Origin: JBDHRG01 sp039807445
GTDB lineage: Bacteria; Pseudomonadota; Gammaproteobacteria; Competibacterales; Competibacteraceae
Length of the DNA: 7,204 nt
Assembly (NCBI GenBank): GCA_039807445.1
Contig: JBDHRG010000191.1
Location: forward strand, 1-7,204
Direction: 5' to 3'
In this document: positions 1-6,858 of the stretch, piece after piece
How the letters are laid out: every line of letters begins with the position of its first letter
Numbering within the stretch: the stretch's first letter is position 1
Notes under the pieces: generated by a model
What the model was told of the DNA's origin: nothing
Seen by the model: only the letters and a program-made list of their open reading frames with translations
The model's database searches: none
Program-made: the position numbers and the translations under genes

Positions 1-76
1 TGGTGGAGCTAGACGGGATCGAACCGTCGACCTCCTGCATGCCATGCAGGCGCTCTCCCAGCTGAGCTATAGCCCC
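1..76 (-). tRNA. tRNA-Ala (anticodon GGC), distal copy
   Basis: On the minus strand this 76-nt sequence folds as a complete tRNA with an encoded 3' CCA. The acceptor stem is GGGGCTA/TAGCTCC with one G-U pair. The anticodon stem CCTGC/GCAGG encloses the loop ATGGCAT, which gives anticodon GGC, and the T-loop is TTCGATC. It reads GCC/GCU alanine codons, and GCC is heavily used in this GC-rich DNA. It is the last of three tRNAs in one minus-strand cluster and lies 10 nt after tRNA-Glu. It is identical base for base to the first tRNA of the cluster at 235-310. The CCA end coincides with the window edge, so what follows it is unseen. Confidence 0.97.
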
Positions 77-86
77 GACGAAACGA

Positions 87-162
87 TGGCGTCCCTTAGG
101 GGATTCGAACCCCTGTCGCCGCCGTGAAAGGGCGGTGTCCTAGGCCTCTAGACGAAAGGGAC
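87..162 (-). tRNA. tRNA-Glu (anticodon TTC)
   Basis: A complete 76-nt minus-strand tRNA with encoded CCA. The acceptor stem GTCCCTT/AAGGGAC is fully paired. The anticodon stem CCGCC/GGCGG encloses the loop CTTTCAC, giving anticodon TTC for the GAA and GAG codons. The T-arm is AGGGG-TTCGAAT-CCCCT. It lies between two identical tRNA-Ala genes, with a 72-nt spacer upstream and 10 nt downstream, and was probably cut from one polycistronic precursor. It is the substrate of the glutamyl-tRNA synthetase encoded about 2 kb upstream on the same strand. Charged Glu-tRNA also feeds haem synthesis in proteobacteria, as general knowledge of the pathway. The leader hairpin at 181-199 carries a loop complementary to this anticodon loop. 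Confidence 0.97.
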
Positions 163-180
163 GTTGCAAGCCTTGTTGAC

Positions 181-199
181 GCGATCCTTTCACGATCGC
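181..199 (-). other. Spacer stem-loop with loop complementary to the tRNA-Glu anticodon loop
   Basis: In the tRNA precursor RNA (minus strand) this reads GCGATC-GTGAAAG-GATCGC, a perfect 6-bp stem with a 7-nt loop. It lies 18 nt upstream of the tRNA-Glu 5' end. The loop GTGAAAG is the exact reverse complement of the tRNA-Glu anticodon loop CTTTCAC. With one base added on each side, the complementarity reaches 9 nt. The two seven-base loops could therefore kiss within the same precursor. The stem-loop is read directly from the sequence; a functional role is inference. Confidence 0.5.
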
Positions 200-226
200 C
201 GCATTCCATTGTTGGCGCGGAATGCG
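200..226 (-). other. Spacer stem-loop between tRNA-Ala and tRNA-Glu
   Basis: The arms CGCATTCC (200-207) and GGAATGCG (219-226) form a perfect 8-bp stem with an 11-nt loop. It abuts the 181-199 hairpin and starts 8 nt after the CCA of the promoter-proximal tRNA-Ala. There is no T-tract after it in the transcribed direction, so it is unlikely to be an intrinsic terminator. A structured processing spacer that presents tRNA ends to RNases is the simplest reading. Confidence 0.5.
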
Positions 227-234
227 CTGGATTT

Positions 235-310
235 TGGTGGAGCTAGACGGGATCGAACCGTCGACCTCCTGCATGCCATGCAGGCGCTCTCCCAGCTGAG
301 CTATAGCCCC
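235..310 (-). tRNA. tRNA-Ala (anticodon GGC), promoter-proximal copy
   Basis: This is the first tRNA of the cluster and is identical over all 76 nt to the copy at 1-76. It has the same acceptor stem, the GGC anticodon in the loop ATGGCAT, and an encoded CCA. Its 5' end lies 16 nt downstream of the -10 box of the cluster promoter, which leaves a leader of roughly 10 nt for RNase P to remove. The two Ala copies flank tRNA-Glu as a perfect direct repeat. They may have arisen by duplication or be kept identical by gene conversion. Confidence 0.97.
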
Positions 311-315
311 GTCAA

Positions 316-346
316 CCGAGGCGCGCATCTTAGTTTCGCGCCTCGG
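316..346. repeat. 10-bp perfect inverted repeat spanning the tRNA promoter -10
   Basis: The arms CCGAGGCGCG (316-325) and CGCGCCTCGG (337-346) are perfect reverse complements separated by 11 nt. The -10 hexamer of the tRNA promoter (327-332) sits in the unpaired centre. One arm covers the discriminator and probable start site; the other lies in the spacer between -10 and -35. It could be an operator, or a hairpin in any glnS mRNA that reads through. No T-run follows in either direction, so a classic intrinsic terminator is not supported. Confidence 0.6.
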
Positions 347-356
347 GCCCTGTCAA
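327..356 (-). promoter_or_regulatory. Sigma70-type promoter of the Ala-Glu-Ala tRNA cluster
   Basis: On the minus strand a perfect -35 TTGACA (356-351) is followed by an 18-nt spacer and the -10 TAAGAT (332-327). The predicted start is near 319-321, about 10 nt before the first tRNA. The segment after -10 is GCGCGCC, a GC-rich discriminator of the kind seen at stable-RNA promoters under stringent (ppGpp/DksA) control in proteobacteria. Stringent control here is inferred from that resemblance only. The -35 lies only 18 nt past the glnS stop codon, so the tRNAs can be expressed independently of glnS. Confidence 0.8.
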
Positions 357-374
357 CACGGAGGGCGGGTTTTT

Positions 375-2041
<1,667 letters not shown>

Positions 2042-2045
<4 letters not shown>

Positions 2046-2101
2046 GCGGTACGGCTCCTGGATGATGCGGGCGGGCGTGCGGGGCGCCCCTCGGTGCTCA
2101 T
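2042..2101 (-). CDS. Possible 19-codon bridging ORF between gltX and glnS
   Basis: On the minus strand an ATG overlaps the gltX stop as ATGA (2101-2098). It opens a 19-codon frame whose TGA overlaps the glnS ATG, again as ATGA (2045-2042). The peptide begins MSTEGRPARPPAS and resembles the GlnRS N-terminus MSTEVPARPSHF. The first 11 bases are identical at both sites (ATGAGCACCGA). The frame has no clear Shine-Dalgarno of its own, so it would depend on reinitiation by ribosomes ending gltX. It may be a translational coupling device. Alternatively it is only the relic of a short tandem duplication of the glnS start, with the overlaps a by-product. Whether it is translated is unknown. Confidence 0.3.
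2055..2059 (-). promoter_or_regulatory. Ribosome binding site of glnS
   Basis: AGGAG on the minus strand, nine bases before the ATG at 2045. It supports this start over the upstream ATG at 2101, which is out of frame with glnS. It lies inside the possible bridging mini-ORF, so translation of that frame would run across it. Confidence 0.65.
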
Positions 2102-3510
2102 TCGCTGGCGGGCAGCGCGCGAACGTGGGCCATCGCGCGGTCGAGGCGGCGCAGCGTCGCCTCGCGGCCGACCAGAGCGAGCGTCACGTCGATGCCGGGC
2201 GAGGCGGCGCGGCCGACCACGGCGACGCGCAGCGGCTGCGCGACCTTGCCCATCTTCAGCTCGAGTTCGGCGGCGACGGCTTCGACCGCGGCGTGGATGG
2301 CCTCGGGTGCCCATTGCGGCAGTGCGGCGAGCTTCGCGTGCGCCGCCTCGAGCGGGGTCAGCGCGGCGTGCCCGAGGTGCTGCCTGGCCGATTTCTCGTC
2401 GTAGCCCTCGAAGTCGCGGTAGAAGAACGTGCTGATCTCGGCCAGCTCCTTCAGCGTCTGCGCGCGCGGCGCCATCTCGCGCACCACCTCGACCAGCTCG
2501 GGGCCTTCGGCCGGATCGATGCCCAGCAGCCCGAAGTGCACCGAGGCTTCGCGCGCCAGGTGCTCGGGCAGCGTGTCCATCATGTACTGCTGGTTCAGCC
2601 ACAGGAGCTTCGAGGTGTTGAACGCCGAGGCACCCTTGTTGACGTCCTCGAGGTCGAACAGCGCGACCATCTCGTCGAGCGAGAAGATCTCCTGGTCGCC
2701 GTGCGACCAGCCCAGGCGCACCAGGTAGTTCAGCACCGCCTCGGGCAGGAAGCCCTCGTCGCGGTACTGCAGTACCGACACCGCGCCGTGGCGCTTGGAC
2801 AGCTTCTGGCCGTCGTCGCCGAGGATCATCGCCACGTGGCCGTACTTCGGCACCGGCGCGCCGAGTGCCTCGAGGATGTTGATCTGGCGCGGCGTGTTGT
2901 TGATGTGGTCGTCGCCGCGGATCACGTGGGTGATGCCCATGTCCATGTCGTCGACCACGACGCAGAAGTTGTAGGTCGGCGTGCCGTCGGCGCGCGCGAT
3001 GATCAGGTCGTCGAGCTCGCTGTTCTGGAAGGTGATCGGGCCATGGATGATGTCGTCGACCACGGTGACGCCGTCGAGCGGGTTCTTGAAGCGGATCACC
3101 GGCTCGACGCCTTCGCGCGGGGCACCCTTGTAGTCGCGGTAGCGGCCGTCGTAGCGCGGCTTTTCCTTGCGCGCCATCTGCTCTTCGCGCAGCTGGTCGA
3201 GCTCTTCGCGGGTGCAGTAGCAGTAGTAGGCCTTGTCTTCGGCCAGCAGCCGCTGGATCACTTCGCGGTACCGGTCGAAGCGCCGGGTCTGGTAGAACGG
3301 CCCCTCGTCGTATTCGAGCCCGAGCCAGCTCATGCCCTCGAGGATCGCGTTGACCGCCTCGGGGGTCGAGCGCTCGAGGTCGGTGTCTTCGATGCGCAGC
3401 ACGAAGGTGCCGCCGTGGCGGCGCGCGTACAGCCAGCTGAACAGCGCGGTGCGCGCCCCGCCGATGTGCAGGAAGCCGGTGGGGCTGGGAGCGAAGCGGG
3501 TCTTGACCAT
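2098..3510 (-). CDS. gltX: Glutamyl-tRNA synthetase (GluRS)
   Basis: A class I synthetase that attaches glutamate to tRNA-Glu in the cytoplasm. The product is 470 aa, in the normal range for bacterial GluRS (about 471 in E. coli). It opens MVKTRFAPSPTGFLHIGGAR, with the HIGH-type motif HIGG at residues 15-18. RIEDTD at 39-44 is the family glutamate-site signature, and the KMSKS-equivalent KLSKR is at 236-240. The C-terminal half is the helical anticodon-binding domain. YCYC at 96-99 keeps the first two cysteines of the zinc site known from E. coli GluRS. The second pair (Cys-x-His there) reads Y-R-D here, so zinc is probably not bound. The start at 3510 fits the conserved N-terminus, though only a weak GA-rich stretch precedes it. 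It is upstream of glnS and the tRNA-Glu-containing cluster on the same strand. Confidence 0.97.
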   Translation of the reverse strand: MVKTRFAPSPTGFLHIGGARTALFSWLYARRHGGTFVLRIEDTDLERSTPEAVNAILEGMSWLGLEYDEGPFYQTRRFDRYREVIQRLLAEDKAYYCYCTREELDQLREEQMARKEKPRYDGRYRDYKGAPREGVEPVIRFKNPLDGVTVVDDIIHGPITFQNSELDDLIIARADGTPTYNFCVVVDDMDMGITHVIRGDDHINNTPRQINILEALGAPVPKYGHVAMILGDDGQKLSKRHGAVSVLQYRDEGFLPEAVLNYLVRLGWSHGDQEIFSLDEMVALFDLEDVNKGASAFNTSKLLWLNQQYMMDTLPEHLAREASVHFGLLGIDPAEGPELVEVVREMAPRAQTLKELAEISTFFYRDFEGYDEKSARQHLGHAALTPLEAAHAKLAALPQWAPEAIHAAVEAVAAELELKMGKVAQPLRVAVVGRAASPGIDVTLALVGREATLRRLDRAMAHVRALPASE

Positions 3511-3541
3511 TCTTCACGGAATCCGGTGGTGGAAGCGCCGT

Positions 3542-3547
3542 ATTCTA
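3542..3547 (-). promoter_or_regulatory. Putative -10 element for gltX
   Basis: Minus-strand TAGAAT lies 31 nt upstream of the gltX ATG and matches the sigma70 -10 consensus at five of six positions. It is one of the few AT-rich spots in the 142-bp divergent gltX/ugd region. I see no good -35 at 16-18 nt upstream; AAGCCG occupies that position. The call is therefore tentative. No comparably good promoter is visible for ugd on the plus strand. The only candidate, TTGCCT (3569-3574) with TTAAGG (3592-3597), is poor. Confidence 0.35.
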
Positions 3548-3652
3548 GCGCCTGGCGGGGCGGGCGGCTTGCCTGGCCGGGGGGCGCGGTCTTAAGGTGC
3601 GCGCATCACGGCCGTCCGGCGGCTCCCTTCTCCCCATTCCGAGCGCATCCGA

Positions 3653-4975
3653 ATGAAGATCACGATTTTCGGTTCCGGCTACGTCGGCCTGGTCACCGGT
3701 GCCTGTCTCGCCGAGGTCGGCAATCACGTGCTGTGCGTCGACGTCGACGCCGGCAAGATCGCTCGCCTCGAGCGCGGCGAGATCCCGATCTTCGAGCCCG
3801 GGCTCGAAGACATCGTCAGGCGCAACGCCGCCGACGGCCGCCTCGGCTTCACCACCGACGTGGCTGCGGGCGTCGCGCACGGGCTGTTCCAGTTCATCGC
3901 CGTCGGCACCCCGCCCGACGAAGACGGCTCGGCCGACCTGCAGCACGTCAGGGCAGTCGCTGGCTCGATCGGGCGGCACATCGACGAGTTCCGCATCGTC
4001 GTCAACAAGTCGACGGTGCCGGTCGGCACCGCCGACGCGGTGCGCGCGACGGTGCAGGAAGAGCTCGCCGCGCGCGGGCTCGAGCTCGAATTCGACGTGG
4101 TGTCGAACCCCGAGTTCCTGAAGGAGGGCGCGGCGGTCGAGGATTTCATGAAGCCCGACCGCATCATCGTCGGCACCGACAACCCGCGCACCACCGAGTT
4201 GCTGCGCGTGCTGTACGCGCCGTTCAACCGCAACCACAGCCGCCTGATCGAGATGGACATCCGCTCGGCCGAGCTGACCAAGTACGCCGCCAACGCGATG
4301 CTGGCGACCAAGATCAGCTTCATGAACGAGATCGCCAACCTGGCCGAGCGCCTGGGGGCCGACGTCGAACAGGTGCGCATCGGCATCGGCGCCGATCCGC
4401 GCATCGGCTACCACTTCATCTACCCGGGCTGCGGCTACGGCGGTTCGTGCTTCCCCAAGGACGTGCAGGCGCTTGAGCGCACCGCGCGCGGCATCGGCTA
4501 CGAGGCCGAGCTCCTGCGTGCGGTCGAAGCGGTCAACGGCCGCCAGAAGCAAGTGCTGTTCGACAAGATCCGCGCGCACTTCGAAGGCCGCCTCGCCGGG
4601 CGCACGATCGCGCTGTGGGGGCTGGCGTTCAAGCCCAAGACCGACGACATGCGCGAGGCGCCGAGCCGTGCGCTGATCGAGGCGCTGTGGGCGGCCGGCG
4701 CCAGGGTGCGCGCCCACGACCCCGAGGCGATGGACGAATGCCGCCGGCTCTACGGCGAGCGGGCGGACCTGACGCTGTGCGAGCGCCCCGAGCAGGCGCT
4801 CGACGGCGCCGACGCGCTGGCGGTGGTGACCGAGTGGAACGCCTTCCGCAGCCCCGACTTCGCGGCGATCAAGGCGCGGCTCGCGGCGCCGGTGGTGTTC
4901 GACGGACGCAACATCTACGACCCGGCGCAGATGCGCAAGGCCGGCTTCACGCATTACGGCATTGGACGGGGATGA
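3653..4975 (+). CDS. ugd: UDP-glucose 6-dehydrogenase
   Basis: Oxidises UDP-glucose to UDP-glucuronate with two NAD+, in the cytoplasm, supplying an acidic sugar for polysaccharide synthesis. The 440-aa product has the family's usual length and domain order. An N-terminal Rossmann domain carries GSGYVG at residues 7-12. STVPVGT lies at 120-126, and NPEFLKEGAAV with DF at 152-165. The central helix SAELTKYAANAMLATK (205-220) carries the conserved Lys210 and Asn214. The catalytic cysteine is C266 in GYGGSCFPKD. The C-terminal domain has WGLAFKPKTDDMREAPS, which binds the UDP-sugar. The start matches the family's MKITIFG beginning; the upstream Shine-Dalgarno is weak. It is divergent from gltX and followed by manC, which suggests a sugar-nucleotide pair for an exopolysaccharide cluster. 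The same family includes GDP-mannose dehydrogenases, but overall the motifs fit UGDH better. Confidence 0.95.
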   Translation: MKITIFGSGYVGLVTGACLAEVGNHVLCVDVDAGKIARLERGEIPIFEPGLEDIVRRNAADGRLGFTTDVAAGVAHGLFQFIAVGTPPDEDGSADLQHVRAVAGSIGRHIDEFRIVVNKSTVPVGTADAVRATVQEELAARGLELEFDVVSNPEFLKEGAAVEDFMKPDRIIVGTDNPRTTELLRVLYAPFNRNHSRLIEMDIRSAELTKYAANAMLATKISFMNEIANLAERLGADVEQVRIGIGADPRIGYHFIYPGCGYGGSCFPKDVQALERTARGIGYEAELLRAVEAVNGRQKQVLFDKIRAHFEGRLAGRTIALWGLAFKPKTDDMREAPSRALIEALWAAGARVRAHDPEAMDECRRLYGERADLTLCERPEQALDGADALAVVTEWNAFRSPDFAAIKARLAAPVVFDGRNIYDPAQMRKAGFTHYGIGRG

Positions 4976-5043
4976 GTGAGCGGGAATGAGCGATGAGCGG
5001 CGGTAGCTTCCATCCCTCATCACCCATTCCCCATGGCTCGCAC
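4976..5043 (+). repeat. Imperfect REP-like hairpin between ugd and manC
   Basis: Just after the ugd stop, GGGAATG (4982-4988) pairs with CATTCCC (5025-5031) and GATGAG (4992-4997) pairs with CTCATC (5016-5021). A 3-by-3 interior segment with one G-C pair separates the two stems, and the loop is 18 nt. An outer GAGC/GCTC pairing (4978-4981 with 5036-5039) extends the structure. The left arm is built from repeated ATGAG/TGAGCGG units. No T-tract follows, so it is not a simple terminator. It may be a genome-wide repeat, an mRNA stabiliser for ugd, or an attenuating structure just before the manC ribosome binding site. Confidence 0.45.
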
Positions 5044-5046
5044 ATG

Positions 5047-5054
5047 AAGGGAGA
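5047..5054 (+). promoter_or_regulatory. Ribosome binding site of manC
   Basis: AAGGGAGA, ending seven bases before the ATG at 5062, is the best Shine-Dalgarno in the gap. It decides the start. In-frame ATGs at 4993 and 5044 would add 23 or 6 residues with no family similarity, and the former lies inside the hairpin. Confidence 0.7.
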
Positions 5055-5061
5055 CGCAAAG

Positions 5062-6492
5062 ATGACGACCATCGTCCCGGTGATCCTGTCGGGCGGCAGC
5101 GGCACGCGGCTGTGGCCGCTGTCGCGCGAAGCCTATCCGAAGCAGTTCCTGGCCCTGAACGGCGGCGGACGCTCGCTGCTCGCCGAAACCGCGCGGCGGC
5201 TCGAGGGGCTGGCGGGGCTGGCCGCACCGCTGCTGGTGTGCAACGAAGAGCACCGCTTCATCGTCGCCGAGCAGTTGCGCGCCGAGGGCGTGGTGCCGGC
5301 GGCGGTGATCCTCGAGCCGCTCGGGCGCAACACCGCACCGGCGGTCGCGGTCGCGGCCCTGGCGGCGCAGGCCGGCGGCGAGGACCCGCTGCTGCTGGTG
5401 CTGCCCTCGGACCACGCGATCGCCGACGCCGAAGCCTTCCGCGCGGCGATCGGGCGTGCAGCCGAAGCCGCCGCGGCCGGGTACCTGGTGAGCTTCGGCG
5501 TGGTGCCGACCGCCCCCGAAACCGGCTACGGCTACGTCAAGGCAACCGCCGAGCGCCTGCCCGGCGGTGCGCTGAGCGTCGAGCGTTTCGTCGAGAAGCC
5601 CGACGTCTCGCGCGCCGAAGCCTTCGTCGCCTCGGGCGAGTACTACTGGAACAGCGGCATGTTCGTGTTCCGCGCCTCGCGCTACCTCGAGGAACTGGGG
5701 CGGCTGCGGCCGGCGCTGGCTAGGCAGGCGCGCGCGGCCTTCGCGGACGCGCGGCGCGACATCGACTTCCTGCGCCTGGACCGCGAAGCCTTCGCCGCCT
5801 GCGAGTCGGACTCGATCGACTACGCGGTGATGGAGAAGACCGCGCGCGCGGCGCTGGTGCCGCTCGCCGTCGGCTGGAGCGACGTCGGCTCGTGGTCGGC
5901 GCTGTGGGAACTGGCCGCGCGCGACACCGAAGGCAATTGCCTGCTCGGCGACGTGCTCGCGCTCGACACGTGCGCGAGCTATGTCCACGCCGAGAGCGGG
6001 CGGCTGGTGGCGACGGTCGGCGTCGACGAACTGGTGGTGATCGACACCGCCGATGCGCTGCTGGTCGCGCACAAGGGACGGGTGCAAGACGTCAAGACCA
6101 TCGTCGAGCGCCTCAGGCGCGAGGGCCGCACCGAGGCGAGGAGCCACCGCAAGGTCTACCGCCCGTGGGGGGCGTACGATTCGATCGACGCCGCCGAGCG
6201 CTTCCAGGTCAAGCACATCACGGTCAAGCCAGGCGCGGCGCTGAGCCTGCAGATGCACCACCACCGCGCCGAGCACTGGGTGGTGGTGCGCGGCACGGCG
6301 CGCGTCACGCGCGGCGACGAGAGCTTCCTGCTGAGCGAGAACCAGTCGACCTACATCCCGCTCGGCGTGACCCATCGCCTCGAGAACCCCGGCAAGCTCC
6401 CGCTCGAGCTGATCGAGGTGCAGTCGGGCGCCTACCTCGGCGAGGACGACATCGTCCGCTTCGAAGACGTCTACGGGCGCAAGGACGGGTAG
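5062..6492 (+). CDS. manC: Mannose-1-phosphate guanylyltransferase / mannose-6-phosphate isomerase (ManC/AlgA type)
   Basis: A bifunctional type II enzyme. It isomerises fructose-6-P to mannose-6-P and joins mannose-1-P to GTP to give GDP-mannose, the mannosyl donor for exopolysaccharide. The product is 476 aa, matching the family (about 478-481). The N-terminal nucleotidyltransferase domain has the pyrophosphorylase signature GGSGTRLWPLSR at residues 11-22 with YPKQF after it. LPSDH follows at 114-118, FVEKP at 176-180 and YYWNSGMF at 194-201. The C-terminal cupin isomerase domain has QMHHHRAEHW (397-406) with metal-binding histidines, IPLGVTHRLENPG (432-444) and LGEDDIVR near the end. The cytoplasmic phosphomannomutase needed between the two activities is not in this window. 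It lies 86 nt after ugd across a hairpin. The 5062 start is chosen from its ribosome site and the family N-terminus. Confidence 0.95.
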   Translation: MTTIVPVILSGGSGTRLWPLSREAYPKQFLALNGGGRSLLAETARRLEGLAGLAAPLLVCNEEHRFIVAEQLRAEGVVPAAVILEPLGRNTAPAVAVAALAAQAGGEDPLLLVLPSDHAIADAEAFRAAIGRAAEAAAAGYLVSFGVVPTAPETGYGYVKATAERLPGGALSVERFVEKPDVSRAEAFVASGEYYWNSGMFVFRASRYLEELGRLRPALARQARAAFADARRDIDFLRLDREAFAACESDSIDYAVMEKTARAALVPLAVGWSDVGSWSALWELAARDTEGNCLLGDVLALDTCASYVHAESGRLVATVGVDELVVIDTADALLVAHKGRVQDVKTIVERLRREGRTEARSHRKVYRPWGAYDSIDAAERFQVKHITVKPGAALSLQMHHHRAEHWVVVRGTARVTRGDESFLLSENQSTYIPLGVTHRLENPGKLPLELIEVQSGAYLGEDDIVRFEDVYGRKDG

Positions 6493-6541
6493 CGGCGGCG
6501 AAACGAGTCGTGACCCGCGGGCGCTGGATTCGACCGAACCG

Positions 6542-6561
6542 AGGCGGTATCTTCGCCGCCT
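6542..6561 (+). other. Short stem-loop and possible weak promoter before the acyl carrier protein gene
   Basis: AGGCGG (6542-6547) and CCGCCT (6556-6561) form a 6-bp stem with an 8-nt loop in the 100-odd bp gap after manC. The loop contains TATCTT (6548-6553), a fair -10 match, with TGGATT 17 nt upstream (6525-6530) as a poor -35. No T-run follows, so termination is not supported. Neither reading is strong. Confidence 0.25.
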
Positions 6562-6609
6562 GCTACGAGCCGCCGGGCCGGTCCGGCGCGAGCCATGGAA
6601 CGAGATGCG

Positions 6610-6858
6610 ATGGTGAACTTCGACGAAATCCGTACCCTGCTCGGCGACGTGCTCGCCCTCGGCGAGCGGGCGGCTCAGATCGCCCCGGCGACGGCGCTGA
6701 TGGGCAGCATCCCCGAGTTCGACTCGATGGCGGTCGTCGGCCTGATCACCGCGATCGAGGAGCGCTGGGGGCTCGCGCTCGACGACGACGAGATCAGCGC
6801 CGAGATCTTCGAAAGCGCCGGTAGCCTGCACGCCTTCATCGAGGCCCGGCTCGCCTGA
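6610..6858 (+). CDS. Acyl carrier protein, exosortase A (XrtA) cluster type
   Basis: A small cytoplasmic carrier of about 82 aa with the phosphopantetheine site EFDSMAVVGL; Ser39 would carry the 4'-phosphopantetheine arm. The rest fits a four-helix ACP: an N-terminal FDEIRTLLGDVLAL helix, the post-serine helix, and an acidic DDDEISAEIF segment, ending GSLHAFIEARL. Its sequence and its overlap with a following hydrolase match the stand-alone ACPs known from XrtA/PEP-CTERM exopolysaccharide loci, where acyl-CoA ligase-like and hydrolase genes usually follow. The acyl group carried is not known. I prefer the ATG at 6610 because GA-rich GGAACGAG precedes it and the family begins at the FDEIR helix. 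The in-frame ATG at 6595 would add five residues and has no visible ribosome site. The stop overlaps the next gene's ATG by one base, implying translational coupling. Confidence 0.85.
   Translation: MVNFDEIRTLLGDVLALGERAAQIAPATALMGSIPEFDSMAVVGLITAIEERWGLALDDDEISAEIFESAGSLHAFIEARLA

Noticed and set aside
2081..2090. Palindrome GGGGCGCCCC between gltX and glnS
   Set aside because: A 10-bp self-complementary GC run with no loop, in very GC-rich DNA. It cannot form a stable short hairpin without opening its centre, and no T-run follows.
3551..3592. Search for a sigma54 (-24/-12) site before ugd, since some exosortase loci are RpoN-controlled
   Set aside because: GG and GC dinucleotides occur, but at 9 or 15 nt spacing instead of the required 10, without the TGGCAC/TTGC context.
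3569..3597. Candidate ugd promoter TTGCCT-N17-TTAAGG
   Set aside because: The -10 matches the consensus at only two positions, so it is too weak to list as a promoter. The real ugd promoter may use another sigma factor or an activator.
3545..5227. A 560-codon open frame on the minus strand opposite ugd
   Set aside because: A complementary shadow of the UDP-glucose dehydrogenase gene; no conserved motif and implausible composition.
5020..6831. A 603-codon open frame on the minus strand opposite manC and the ACP gene
   Set aside because: Antisense to well-supported genes, rich in R/D/H/Q from complementary GC codons, and without family motifs.
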